From: Struthio camelus
Lineage: Eukaryota; Chordata; Aves; Struthioniformes; Struthionidae
Reading direction: 5' to 3'
DNA length: 64,000 nucleotides
NCBI RefSeq assembly: GCF_040807025.1
Contig: NC_090943.1
Span: 978,356 to 1,042,355 of the forward strand
Shown: piece by piece, positions 19,378 through 31,900 of the stretch
Layout of the letters: every line of letters begins with the position of its first letter
Numbering within the stretch: the first letter of the stretch is position 1
Program-made: the position numbers and the translations under genes
The notes under the pieces: model-generated
Database searches by the model: none
The model's input: only the letters and a program-made list of their open reading frames with translations
What the model was told of the DNA's origin: nothing

Positions 19378-22300
19378 GTCAGTCCGGCCGCAACCGCCCC
19401 CCCCCCCAAAAGGAGGGAGGCCTCGAGGGCCCCTTTCTGCCTCCCCCCCCCCAAAAGGAGGGAGGCCTCGAGGGCCCCTTTCTGCCTCCCCCCCCAAAAA
19501 GGAGGGAGGCCTCGAGGGCCCCTTTCTGCCTCCCCCCCCCCAAAAGGAGGGAGGCCTCGAGGGCCCCTTTCTGCCTCCCCCCCCCAAAAGGAGGGAGGCC
19601 TCGAAGGCCCCTTTCTGCCTTCCCCCCCCCCCCCCAAAAAAAGGAGGGAGGCCTCGAGGGCCCCTTTCTGCCTCCCCCCCCCCAAAAGGAGGGAGGCCTC
19701 GAGGGCCCCTTTCTGCCTCCCCCCCCCCCCAAAAGGAGGGAGGCCTCGAGGGCCCCTTTCTGCCTCCCCCCCCCCCAAAAGGAGGGAGGCCTCGAGGGCC
19801 CCTTTCTGCCTCCCCCCCCCAAAAGGAGGGAGGCCTCGAGGGCCCCTTTCTGCCTCCCCCCCCCCCAAAAGGAGGGAGGCCTCGAGGGCCCCTTTCTGCC
19901 TCCCCCCCCCCCAAAAGGAGGGAGGCCTCGAGGGCCCCTTTCTGCCTCCCCCCCCCCAAAAGGAGGGAGGCCTCGAGGGCCCCTTTCTGCCTTCCCCCCC
20001 CCCAAAAGGAGGGAGGCCTCGAGGGCCCCTTTCTGCCTTCCCCCCCCCCCCAAAAAAAGGAGGGAGGCCTCGAGGGCCCCTTTCTGCCTCCCCCCCCCCA
20101 AACGGAGGGAGGCCTCGAGGGCCCCTTTCTGCCTCCCCCCCCCCAAAAGGAGGGAGGCCTCGAAGGCCCCTTTCTGCCTCCCCCCCCCCAAAAGGAGGGA
20201 GGCCTCGAGGGCCCCTTTCTGCCTTCCCCCCCCCCCCCCAAAAAAAGGAGGGAGGCCTCGAGGGCCCCTTTCTGCCTCCCCCCCCCCAAACGGAGGGAGG
20301 CCTCGAGGGCCCCTTTCTGCCTCCCCCCCCCCAAAAGGAGGGAGGCCTCGAAGGCCCCTTTCTGCCTCCCCGCCCCCCCCCAAACGGTGGGAGGCCTCGA
20401 GGGCCCCTCTTCCCCCTTCCCTCCCTGTCCCGTTTCCCGCTGGGGTTCCTGCCGCGCAGCTCTCCTCCCCCGCCGCGTCCCCCCTTTCCGCCCCAGCCCG
20501 CGGCAGCGCCCCGTCCCTGCCCACGTGCTTCCCGGCGGCCCGGGGTCACACCGTGCGTCTGCCCTGCGCGGCCCCGGGCTGCCGCCTCTGCCCCCACCCC
20601 GCAGCGCCTGCCTCTCCCTCCCGGCGGGCAGCTCTCCTCTCGCTCCCGCCGCTGCCTGCCTCCCGCGACCCTGCGGCCGCCCCTCGCCCCCCGCCTGGCC
20701 GCAGGCCTCGCGGCTCTGCCGGCCTGCTCTCCCTGCTCCGCTCCCCTCCCAGCGCCCGCTGCCCCGGTGCCCTGTCCGGTTCTGCTGTTTCCAGGCTCTA
20801 ACGTCTCTCCTTGTTCCTACAGCAACCTCTGCAGTTTCCCTTACAGGGCTCCTGTCTTGCCCTGGCCTACTGTCCGGTCCTGACAGCCCTCCTCGTGTTT
20901 GTCCTTTACCTCCTGTTTTTATAGCATTCTCCTCTCTGTAATCACTCGCTTCGTGGCCCTTCCCTCCTTCGGATTCCTGGAATTCCTGCAAACAATTCGC
21001 AGCGCGCTCCTGCACGCTCGCTGTTTTATCCTTAGAGTTTGTAGGCTGGCACGTCTTCTGAATTGACCTATTTGATGTACGAGCCGCGCTCGTGTAGCCT
21101 TTCCCTTCCCTAACGTACCAGAGGAAGGCCCTGCGGGACGTGCGCCTGTGCCCCGTGTTGAAGGGGTTGCGCCTGCAGCCCCGTACAAAGCCGGGGCGCG
21201 TGTGACGCGCCCCGGCGGGCCGGCACGGCAGCCTGCCTGGAGCCTCTCCGCCTTCTCGCGGGGCGGCTGGTCCTCGGACGCGTGCTGTGAGTCGGGCTCT
21301 GAACGCCGCGCGCCCCTTCATCTGCAGAGTGACGTAGATCGCGCCGATGGTTACGTGCGCGGGGAAAAGTGAACCTTGGGAAGTCAAAGCTGGAGACCTA
21401 CCTACTTAGAAGGGGAGACTGTTGGAGTTGGACAGTTGGCCCCCCCCCCCTCAAAGTGTAGTTAACTGAGCAGGGCTGCGAAGGAAGGTTACAGCCCCAA
21501 GGAAGACAATGGCGCCCTGATACAGGGGTTTCTAGGGAACAATCTGGGAGGTGTCGATATGATTCAAGGCAACAGTATCCTATTGCACAGTTGCAGTGAT
21601 TTTAGTCCTGAGGTCTTATCACAAGGCCTGTCGCTTTGTTGTGTTAAAACCTTCATTTGTGATGGCACAAGATCAGGATAAAGCATCACTTAAAAAAAAA
21701 AAAAAAAAAGTGGGGTGGGGAACACTTCACAGTTAATGTTATGCAGAAAAGCTTGGCAATCTGGCGCGAGGGGGCCAGAAGGGCTTCCAGGAAAGTCTTA
21801 ACGGGCTGTTTCTATCCCTCTGTCAGTCTGACTCTTAATTTTGGTGGTCTAATTTCTAGTGTTATCAATACTGCATTTTAGAATTAAAAAACCAAGTTCC
21901 TGCAGACAATAGATGTGAGCATAGTTGGAAGTGTGGTGGGGTGTGTGATGTATCTGCTGTTTAGCACACAAAAGGCTTCAGTCTGCAGGGTTACCAAGCT
22001 GGAATCCTTTCACTTAGCCAAGAAGTGTTATACTTGCGTTGCGTTACCACATTCATGCACTGTTATGTTGTATTTCTCACTTTGCTGAACGCTTAAAACA
22101 ACAAAAAAATTCTGTCTTTCTTTACAGTCAGCATGACGATTCTGAAAAAGTCTTGGGAAATAAGAATAGTAATGGTTTACAGAGAACAGTGTCATCGGAA
22201 TCAACTGACTCAGGTATGGCTTTTGCAGTTACTAAGTAAATAATGAGTATGGAGCGAAATGCATGATATCTTCTTTACTTGCCTTTTACTGTGAGCAGCG

Positions 22301-25300
22301 TCCAGGTTTTGGAGAGGAAACTAATGCTATATACTTGTAATCTCTGCAGCTTGCTTCTCCTCCTTACGGTCTTCGAGGGAGGGAGGCAGATGTCTCCCCC
22401 ACCTGGTAAACTTGTGCGGCCTGAGATTTCGGGTGTTTTGATCGTCCTGGATATTATGCTAGCAGTAGAGGTAGCATGGAAAATAACTGTTTCTGGTTCC
22501 ACGGGGGGACTCCGGCAGAGGTGGCTTGCTTTTATTTTTAGGGATGACTGTAAGATGTGGCTGCTGACCTATCCTGCTTTGCAGTCCAGTGCGATGTTAA
22601 TCGGTGCTGTGTTCTGATTATGTTGTGTTCTGCTCTGTACGTGGTAATAGGTCAGTGCCTTATCCAGAGCGTGTCAATCTTCCTCGCAATACGGACAGCT
22701 GAAGTTGAAAGCTACTAAAGATATCCCGAGATAGGCTTCGCTAGTGAGTTAGAGGCCCACTAGAGTCTGTGGTGTCTTATAGATATTGGCTTATGAATAT
22801 TTATAGCTACTTGTTGGGGTTGTGGAACGACTGAGATGGTGTCTAATCGTTCACTGTTAAGATCTGTTGCGTATCTACGTTCAGCTCTGAACGGAACCGA
22901 ACTGAGTTTTTGCCCTTTTCAGGGGAATAACTTTTAGAGTAAGTTGTCTTCATGTGGTTTCTCTCGTTAAACCCAAATTATGCTAACCTGCTCCGCACAC
23001 TCAAATAAAAGCTGTTGAGCAGGGTTTGTCTTGTGCCTTGGGTTTTGTTTGTGGTTTTTGTTTTGTTTTCACCAGCTGATTGTTTACCTTGAAGTGTGGG
23101 GAACTGCATTTTAGTACTGATGTTCGTCTAGAAGTAATTTTTCAGAGGCGTTATATCAGTGACATTAAATATGTTGTTACCCCATGACTTTTGTAAAATC
23201 AGGGAAGCTTCTGATACTTCAGTGGTCCACCCCGGCGATGGAAGTCAGTGCTTCAGCTTGAATTCATGTGCAGCACCTGCACGTGTCCCTGACTGTGTAT
23301 GGGACTTTGGCCTTCAAAGGAACCTTATAAACTTGTAAAATGCAAAGATAGTTGGCAAACCACAGAGTGACATAGAAAAACCAAGATTAGCACATCTCTA
23401 CTTCCTCCTGGAAAAAACTTATTCCTTCTGTCTCCAAAGTAGGTCTTAAGCTGTTAGGCTTGCTGCTATTTACAGCAGCCCTTCTGACTTGATTTTTCTC
23501 CTCTCAGTTATTATTTTTGTTGCAGTGCTTACAAAATGCTCGTGTGGTTAAGATTTCTGCTCTTCTGAGACCGTTACCTGTCATGCTAACCAAACTAATT
23601 CTTTATACTTGTTGTTTAGATCATAATCACTGATGTAGCAATAAGTATTGTCATACTCGTACAGAGTGCGTTCTGGTAAGCAGTTGGCCTGTCACTAGGG
23701 CTTGTGACTACTACTATAATACAAAAACTCCTTGGGAATATGTGTTTAAGTAGGCTTCATGCTTGACTCTACTTAAAAGATGCTATTTGATTGTAATTGC
23801 TTAGTTGTATTGTTCGGTTTTTGCTTATACAGTGCTTGAAGTTATATTTCTGGTATACTAGCATGCCTTTGGACGGGACTTCCGACTACTTTTGGAGGGG
23901 GATGAGCCCAAAATTTCTGTCTGTGAAAACCTGTAATTGAAAACATGGGTTATAAGATACAAGTTAGTCCTTTGGGGGTTTTAAGAAGTGTGAGTAAATA
24001 AGCCAAGAGTATTCTGTGTTAGGTGATGAGATTCTATCCTGAATGACGTTCCTGCAAGGCAGGTCTAGGGAGGGTTTTTCTTTTTAATTGTTTCTTTTTT
24101 CCTCTGATACCTGGTTATCTATGGTCAAAAGTACAGGCTAGGGTGTTTTTGTAGCTGTTGTTTACTTCCACACTGAGATGAAGCTGCAGACTGGGCTTTC
24201 TACATGTGTTAAGCTCCTGTCTGAGCTACTGTGTCTTTCTGAAGAAATCCATAGCAACGTCCAATACTTCACGTTCCCTAGGTGCTAAGACATCACTCAG
24301 TAGAAAAACCTGTTTTTTCTTCCACAGGCTATGCTTTGGATTCACCCGGTCCTCCAACCCCAGACGACATCGTGGAGGAAACGTATGTAACCATATACTA
24401 AGCTTGACTTCTGGCAGTTCAAGTTGCGCCATTAACAAATGAAGGCTAATGAGAGGCTTGAAATGGCTTTGCCTTTGCTGGCACATGTACGATGGGCTTT
24501 TCTCTCTTGAATTAAGCTTCTAGCAGTGTGTGCTGTAGTGCACTGCAGCTTGAGATGCTAGGCTTTCTGTCTTGTCTTATGTCCCAGAGTACTTACAAGT
24601 CTTGGGTCTAAGTTAATGTGTTGTACCAACCAGACTGTTTGAGCATGACATTGGCACCTTACCAGGAGTCTGAGGCTGCACCAACTGGCATGTAAGTTGC
24701 AGTTTTCACTCAGTGCTTAAAACTATAATTTTTGCCTGTGTATGCCTTAACTGATATCAAGCAGTTGCTCTTAGTTTGGAATTTGCTGCTCTCAACTGGA
24801 TTTTTTTTTTTTTTCCTCTAATCTCTTCCCCCTAGGGATGAGGGACAGATCCCCTTGGTTCCTGATTTACCAAGCTTTTTTTTTTCTTTTAAGCTAGCTT
24901 CCTTTCTAAACAATGCTGAAAAGAATTTGGGGAGAAGAGGGGGAGGAAGGAGTCTAATTAGTCATTGCAAAAACAAGCATGGGATGAGCTGGCTCTGTAT
25001 ACCTTGAGAAAGACAGTGTAATCAAGAAGCATGTTGGCTTCTGTTCAGGATAATACTTCATGACTTAAATACAAGGTTGATTTAGTGTACTATCTTTGGT
25101 ATTAACTGCAGGGCATCTCGCTTATTTTCAGATTTGAGAAAGCAATTCTTGAATCTAGCAGACTGAAGTAAGTATGCTTCTCTTCTAACTTCTGTTAGTG
25201 ACTGGTCTAGATCTGCCTCTCCAGCTTTTAGAGCTTTTATTGAATAAAATGAATTTTCCTCATATTACTATCTTTAAAAACAAAATATTGAAATAACTCT

Positions 25301-25940
25301 TGGTTCTTTTTCATTGTAGCATGCGACTGCCGCTCAGAAGAATACATTCACTGCCAGTAAGTGAGGATGGCGTTCATCTTGTGTAAATGTTAAATGATTT
25401 AGTATACTAAGCATTGTTTAATTGGATACATTCCATTACTTGCTAATTTTCTAGCCTCAAGAACAGCTGCTATGATACTTAATGGAAACTCAAAATTACA
25501 GTTTAGAAACTTAATCTGGTTCGTGTTGCTGTGAAACTTCAGTGATGTAGCTTTGTCACTCTGCTGCAGCTAGAGCTCCACGTTTTGGTGTTTGTGCTCT
25601 GAGATGTCGGCTTCGACGACTCGTGCACATATTCTGCACCAGTTTGTAGTCAGAGACTTTATTCTTTATTATCTGTTCTTTTGCTTAAGATGTAGTTGTG
25701 CAATACTGAACTGGCATTACTGTGTGAACTTTGTAGCAAAGGCTCCTGGGCTCCAGTCCTGCTCTGAAGAGAAACCATTCAGACTCTCTGGATTGCGAAG
25801 CTTTTCGACTATCAGAACAAGAGGAAAATAAGGAGAATGTAAGTGTTGCTCTTTCGTCTTCTGAGATGATATGGCATGAGAGGATGTATCAAGGAAACTG
25901 AATTAGCATAGCTCTCCAGCAGTAGATGTGGTGGGAAAGG

Positions 25941-25976
<36 letters not shown>

Positions 25977-28900
25977 ATCTGCCAGGCTACAGTTTAGATG
26001 TATCAAAGTTTTGCATAGCTTATCTTGAGGGAATTTGCACTGAAGTACTGTCTGCAAACTGATTATAGGTGAATCAGACTTCTGAAGGCTTTGATTATGC
26101 AACTCCTCCTTCATGCTACTGAACCCTGACTCCGATTAGACTCCGGCAAAGGAAAATGTATTCATGCTGCTAGCTTTAGACAGCTACCTGGGTGCCGCCA
26201 GAAGGCTGTTTAGATCACCTGACCTCTTGCCACTGCTTACATGGGGAGCTGTGGCTCCTGACCGCATCTGCAGTCAGCAGCATGAATATCCTTTTCCCTA
26301 TTTGGCCTGTAAGGCCTTGCTGCTGGAAATGCCATTGGCAGGACTTGGACAGGTTTCTACAGAAAACCAGGAGGAAGGTACCAGTCACCAAGCAACAAAT
26401 ATAATTCTGACCAAGCTGCTGCCTTGGTGGCCTTCATAATGATATCTCTTGCGGAGAAGCTGACTGACAAAAGAAAGAGGAAAGCCTGTAGGTGATATTT
26501 AAGAGGATGAAAGGTTGGTTTTAGTCACTCCTGCAACAGCTTTACTCTGAAAACATTCACACTCAGACTATTCCTATTGGCAGCAGGGAACTTAAATTCA
26601 AAACATCAGGCAGAAAAAACAATGATACAATGGTCCTAGCAGCTTCTGCAGTTTGTTATTTTGGTAAAGTGATCACTCCGCTCCTTTTAATTCAGGAATC
26701 ATTTGAGTTTAAGAAGCCAACCAGACCAGTTTCTCGTAGTTCTGTGCACGTCCATTCCCGTGATGGAAAAGATGTTCTTGGCCAAAGGCAGAATTCAGCC
26801 CCAGCTCAGATGGTAAGTACTAAAGTATTCTTGGCAACTAATTTTTGCCTAATCTTCTACGGACCTGCTGTCTGAGAGGAAGAAAAATTTGCATTGTGGC
26901 TCTTGGTTTAAAGAGGTTGCCGTTAATCACCACTATTCATGTGCTAAATAGAAAAGCTTATCAGTCTGCTGGACAAGAAAACTCTCCTCCCTTTCAGTTC
27001 ATGAGCAGTTGAAAGTTTAAAACATGGATTATTCTGTAGTTTGTGAAAGATTAGTCCATGCAGAACTGAGCTTATGCTGCAGAAGGTCAAGCGAGCGTGG
27101 ACCTCAGTATAGACTAAGGAGGTTAGTTTGTAATTGTATTGTCCACTGACAATAAAGTAGATATTTATATGCGTTAGGAGCAATGAAACCTATTGTGTTG
27201 CTGCAGCTGGACCATGTGTACAGAAAGGACATGCAGGAAAAAATACGACCTTCTTCGTTTTCTGTTGCTTAGCAAAGGCAACAGAAAAATGTGATGGCTC
27301 CTTGCACAGAATGAGCTGTGGAAGCTCTTAGGTCTTGTCTCCCCTCCTTGAGCCTGATAGTCCTTCATCCTGCTTAATACTCCTGATTTCTTGCTTGGGA
27401 ACTGCAGAGATAACGTTAATTCCTATTCCTTAGACACCACCGTCTTCTCTCTTTGCACGTTCACTGGATAGCCTCTCTTTCCAGAGGAGAAGATTATTGC
27501 TTAACCAAGCTAATGAAGCGCTCCACTACTGTAATGGCCAAACAAAAGTATTGGACCCTAGTTTGGGGTGCTCAAGTCAGTGTATTCAAAGTGGTGGAAT
27601 GACTGCCATATTTTCTGGAGTGTGGCGGGAAGCATGGCACCGTCTCTGTGGTTACAGTATCCTACAAGAAAAGAGAAGGAATGTTGTTAAAACTAGGTGT
27701 CTTGTCTCAGTTTCCCCCTGGAGAAGTACCCACAGGTGACGTGGAAAACTACAGGCCAGCTTTCCTGCAGCAGTCTTCTCTAACCTCCTCTGAAAGTGAA
27801 GATGATGATGGATTCCTAGAACTGTTAGACGATCAAGACTTGAAGGTATGTACAAAGGAAATACATGAGATATTTTAAACTCGCATCTGGATAACGCTAC
27901 TGGTCTGCCAACAGTGTGTCCGTGGTGCGTAATGTTCTTGTAGAAGTCAGTGTGACAAGTGAAACTGCAAAAAGCATAGGTACTGGGACATCGTGAAAGA
28001 TGAAAAAGATGATGAGATTAACTCAACTCATACACTTCAGTGTTTCTGCTGTATCTGCACTGTTTCCTAGTGCAGACAACGGCATTTACTTGGGATGTGG
28101 ATAGCGTTTAGTCTAAGGAAGTAGTTGCTGCTGTCCCTATTGGTAGCTGAATTGCATTTACTGGAGAAAACTATTTGTACGGGGGGTATTAACTTTAGAA
28201 GCCTGCTTGAAAGAGAGCTGGGGTAATAGTATTTGTTTTCAGGCTACTTAAAGTAGAAAACCCTTTCTAGCTGAATTTGAAATGCTTAAAGTGCGAGTAG
28301 CATCCTTATTAATTAAGGAGTTGATATAACTAACCTTTTCCAATGCTTCTTAACTCAATTTCATGGTTTCATTGAGGTTTCTATTGAACTAATACTTCAT
28401 TGAAGCGGTGCTCCCATCTGTGGTAGGGGGAGGGGAGAAAGTAATTTGTAAAACTGCTCTGACAGCTGAATTGAGCTGGAACGTTTGATCAAGCTGTGCA
28501 GAAGCCTTAGATATCTCCAGTCACTATCGATGATGAAATCGATGTGAATAAACTTTCTTCCTTCCTCAGAATGATGAAGAGATGCCATCTGATGTGGCAA
28601 GCCTCTGGACTGCGCCACTAGTCATGAGGAAAACAGACAGTCGGGTAAGTGTTCTACCAGAGCACAACAGATCACATACAGGGGCTTTGTTTTGGCAGCT
28701 GTTTTCACTACTGAGACAAGTGACCACACTGTTACTGATCCTGTATTCCTAATATCAGTGGCATAATAAGATATGGTATGAAACCTCTACAGTGTTCTGT
28801 TGTCTCTAAAGCCCATCTGCCTGGAAGTTTGTGTCAGTATAGAACAATGCTCATTGTGTGCATACACAGGCTTTAAACTTCCTTTTTACAAAAATGCTTC

Positions 28901-31900
28901 AAAAATGCAGAAAGATCCTACCTTCTCTTTTCAGGTACTCTTTGACGTATCGAGAATCCGTTCTACGTAGGCTTACCTTGAATGCCTATAGCCAGGTCTT
29001 CTGATGATAGGCTGAAGGGAATTCAGGTTCAGGCAAAAGGCTCTTTAATCTGTCAATGGATTGCCTGCTAATTGATGCAAATCACTCTGTGAGCATGTCG
29101 ATATTCCAAGCTCACCCAGTCTGCATAATGGGCAATAAGTGTAAACAGAGGCATAGATCCTGAATTTAGCTGTTCCTGTTCGCGTCCTGCTCTGACTGTG
29201 CAGTGACAAGGGCTTGTATAAGGTAGAATTTTGTTTTTGGTTGTGGTGGTGGTGTATGTGTGGCTTTTTTTTTTTTTTTTTTTGAAACTCCAAAAGTCTG
29301 AGGCTTGTTTAGTTTCTAATTTTAATCTTTGCTAGAGAACTGCAACTTATCTCCCTCCTTCTAGGGCAAGCGATGCCGATTGTTTGGTTCTTCATCTCTG
29401 CCCAGTGGTGTAAGCAGAACCACACAGAAAAGAATGGAGAGATCCCAGGAAGAGAATTCTCCAGGGAAGAGTAAGAAGAGGAGAAGCCTGCCTGGATCAC
29501 TTTCTGAAGACTCAACGGTTGGTGGCTTGACACCCCATGTCGTAGCACAGAATTGATTAGGAGAGGATTAAATATAGGTATCAAAAAGTAGTAGTTGGAT
29601 GTTCTTGAGCCTGAGTTTTGTCTTGATCCAAAAGATAATTTGGGGAATCATAGTTCAGGACTTCGGAGCAAGCGTTAACTCTTCTGTTATCCTATAGGAA
29701 AACGATCTCCATACCATCCGTGCTCGATATTAATCTAACCTGTGTTTCTCTAGAGTTTGAAAATAGTAAGGACACAATCCTCCTCAGCAGAGATTGAGAG
29801 TATTTTGGACCGTGACCAGAGAGACCTCATTGGCGACTTCTCAAAGGTAATTCAAGTGATTTGCTGTTGTTTTGTTTTGATGGTGTCCTTTGGTAGAGAT
29901 GTCTCAAACCAACCCAAGTAAAGTACTTCCCTTCTTCAACAGTATGTATTCAAGTAAGTAGTAAATGCTGTGAGTGAGAAAGCTGCTTTTCTAGGTTAGA
30001 TGTGCAGTGGTTTGTTCTCAGTCATTCAAGGAGAATTGGAAATAAATCTCTTTAGTATAGGAGCTCAAAGAAAAACTGTGCCCCTGAATTCTGGAATTCT
30101 TAGTTTTAACTCTTGAACTTTGCTGAAGAGATTTTTGTCAACCAAGTATCTGTATTTTTGTCAACAAAGTATCTGAGTGATGAAGTTGTTTGGACCTTGT
30201 ACTATCAAATATGTGGTTTGCACTCAGAATTTTCTCAGTTAGATGCTGTCTGTTTTTTTTTTTTTTTTTTTAGGGTTACTTATTCCACACTGTCGACGGG
30301 AAACATCAAGATTTAAAATATATCGACTCAGAAATGGTATGTGTTCTGGGGACAGTAAGAAAATTTCTTTATGGAAAAAAAACTGCCTCAAAACGAGTGA
30401 AGTCTTTGTTTTTTGCAGATTGTGTCTGTGCTGACTGGGAAGTTTGCAAGCTTCATCAAGGAATGCGTGATAATTGACTGTAGATATCCATATGAATATG
30501 AAGGAGGCCACATTAAGGTATGCTGACCCTGTAAGAGCAATGTGTAGTTGTCTGAAGCTGCCTCTAAGGCAAACTGAGGTCACTTGGCACTGTGGGACTC
30601 TTCTTAGCTAGTGGGTGTCTAAGGCCATGTGGATATGTTGTAGCTGAGATGCTTAAGTGCCTCACTGGGGCCTGAGATCTGAGCTCACGCTTGGTTCACC
30701 AGGTGTTTTTTTCCTTCAAAGGAAGGAATGTTCAATTTTCCTTATGCAGAGGAAGTGACCTGTGTGGCAAGCGCGGAGACGGTTCTAGAGGAGGTTGTAA
30801 GACGCTTGCTGCCCAGCGTCCTGATATCTCGGGAGGTTTAAGATTAGAATGTTAAACTTCAGTTAAACGACAGGCTTAACTACAGAAGAAATGGCTGTGC
30901 AAAACATTGTGAATCACCTTGAAGTTTGATTGAGCAAGCTGGCTGGCAGTCTGAAGTCCTTTGAGAGGAGAAAGGGAAATGCAAGTAACAACAGCCTATA
31001 GCTGTTTAAATGACCACTTGAAACAGGTCCGAGTCGTCCCCCCCGCCCCCAAAAGGAGACTGTGTTAGACTACCTGTAATGTTCTGCCTCGGTTTGAAGC
31101 TTTGGCACTGGCCAGAGAAGGTTGCCAGAGCTCTTCTAGGAAACTGTAAGAGGAGGACAGAGCTTGCCAAGGGGGTTGGCTAGATTTGTTACTGTTGCCC
31201 TTTGCTTGCTCTGCGTGCTCAGGTGTGTCTCTGCCTTTTCAGGGTGCTGTAAATCTACATATGGAAGAGGACGTGGAAGATTATTTGCTCAAGAAGCCAA
31301 TCCTGCCATCGGAGAACAAACGAGTGATTATAGTGTTCCACTGTGAATTTTCTTCCGAGCGGGGTCCTCGAATGTGAGTTAGCCCACATACTCCCTAGAT
31401 CAGAATTTATTGCTGTGCTAAATAGTCTTGAGGCAATTCTTCAGGGTGGCACCAGTTACGTGCTGACAGGCTGCTAAATACAGTTCATCATGAGTAGGTT
31501 TTGTTCGTCGCCTCTGGTAGCGATGTGACGCAACCCATAATGTGAATGACCATGTTGAAGTTTGCTGTTGAGGGGGAGTGGGCTGGTGTTTTGGAGTACT
31601 TAGAAAATGAAATCCAATTAGCCACAACTTTGCAGCCAGCGTGGCCTCTCAGTGTGTTCCTAACAGGCAGTGGCTTGCTATTGTAATTCAAGGAATGGGA
31701 GATGGCAGATGTGCGCTGTTTTCATGTGTTACTTCAAGTGCAAGATTTAAATATCTTTTCTTGCTACAGGTGCCGCTTTGTGAGGGAGCGAGACAGGCTG
31801 GGTAACGAATACCCCAACCTCCATTACCCAGAATTATATGTTCTGAAGGGGGGTTACAAGGACTTCTTCTTAAGATGCCGTGTAAGTCATGCTCTCTTCA

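Noticed and set aside
19171-21387. Minus-strand open frame of 738 codons and several overlapping + frames of 500-600 codons
   Set aside because: Produced by the 46-bp minisatellite and GC-rich flanks in CDC25A intron 1; all frames show the same repeat peptide.
27434-27700. Possible extra CDC25A exon starting [14 protein letters not shown] after a CTTAG acceptor
   Set aside because: The exon at 27711-27845 joins exon 7 in phase and gives exactly the 45 residues seen at the human position. The extra segment has no human counterpart and no clear phase-0 donor.
30721-30842. Short open segment [12 protein letters not shown]... between CDC25A exons 13 and 14
   Set aside because: Would interrupt the conserved [14 protein letters not shown] junction and runs into a stop. 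No conserved counterpart.
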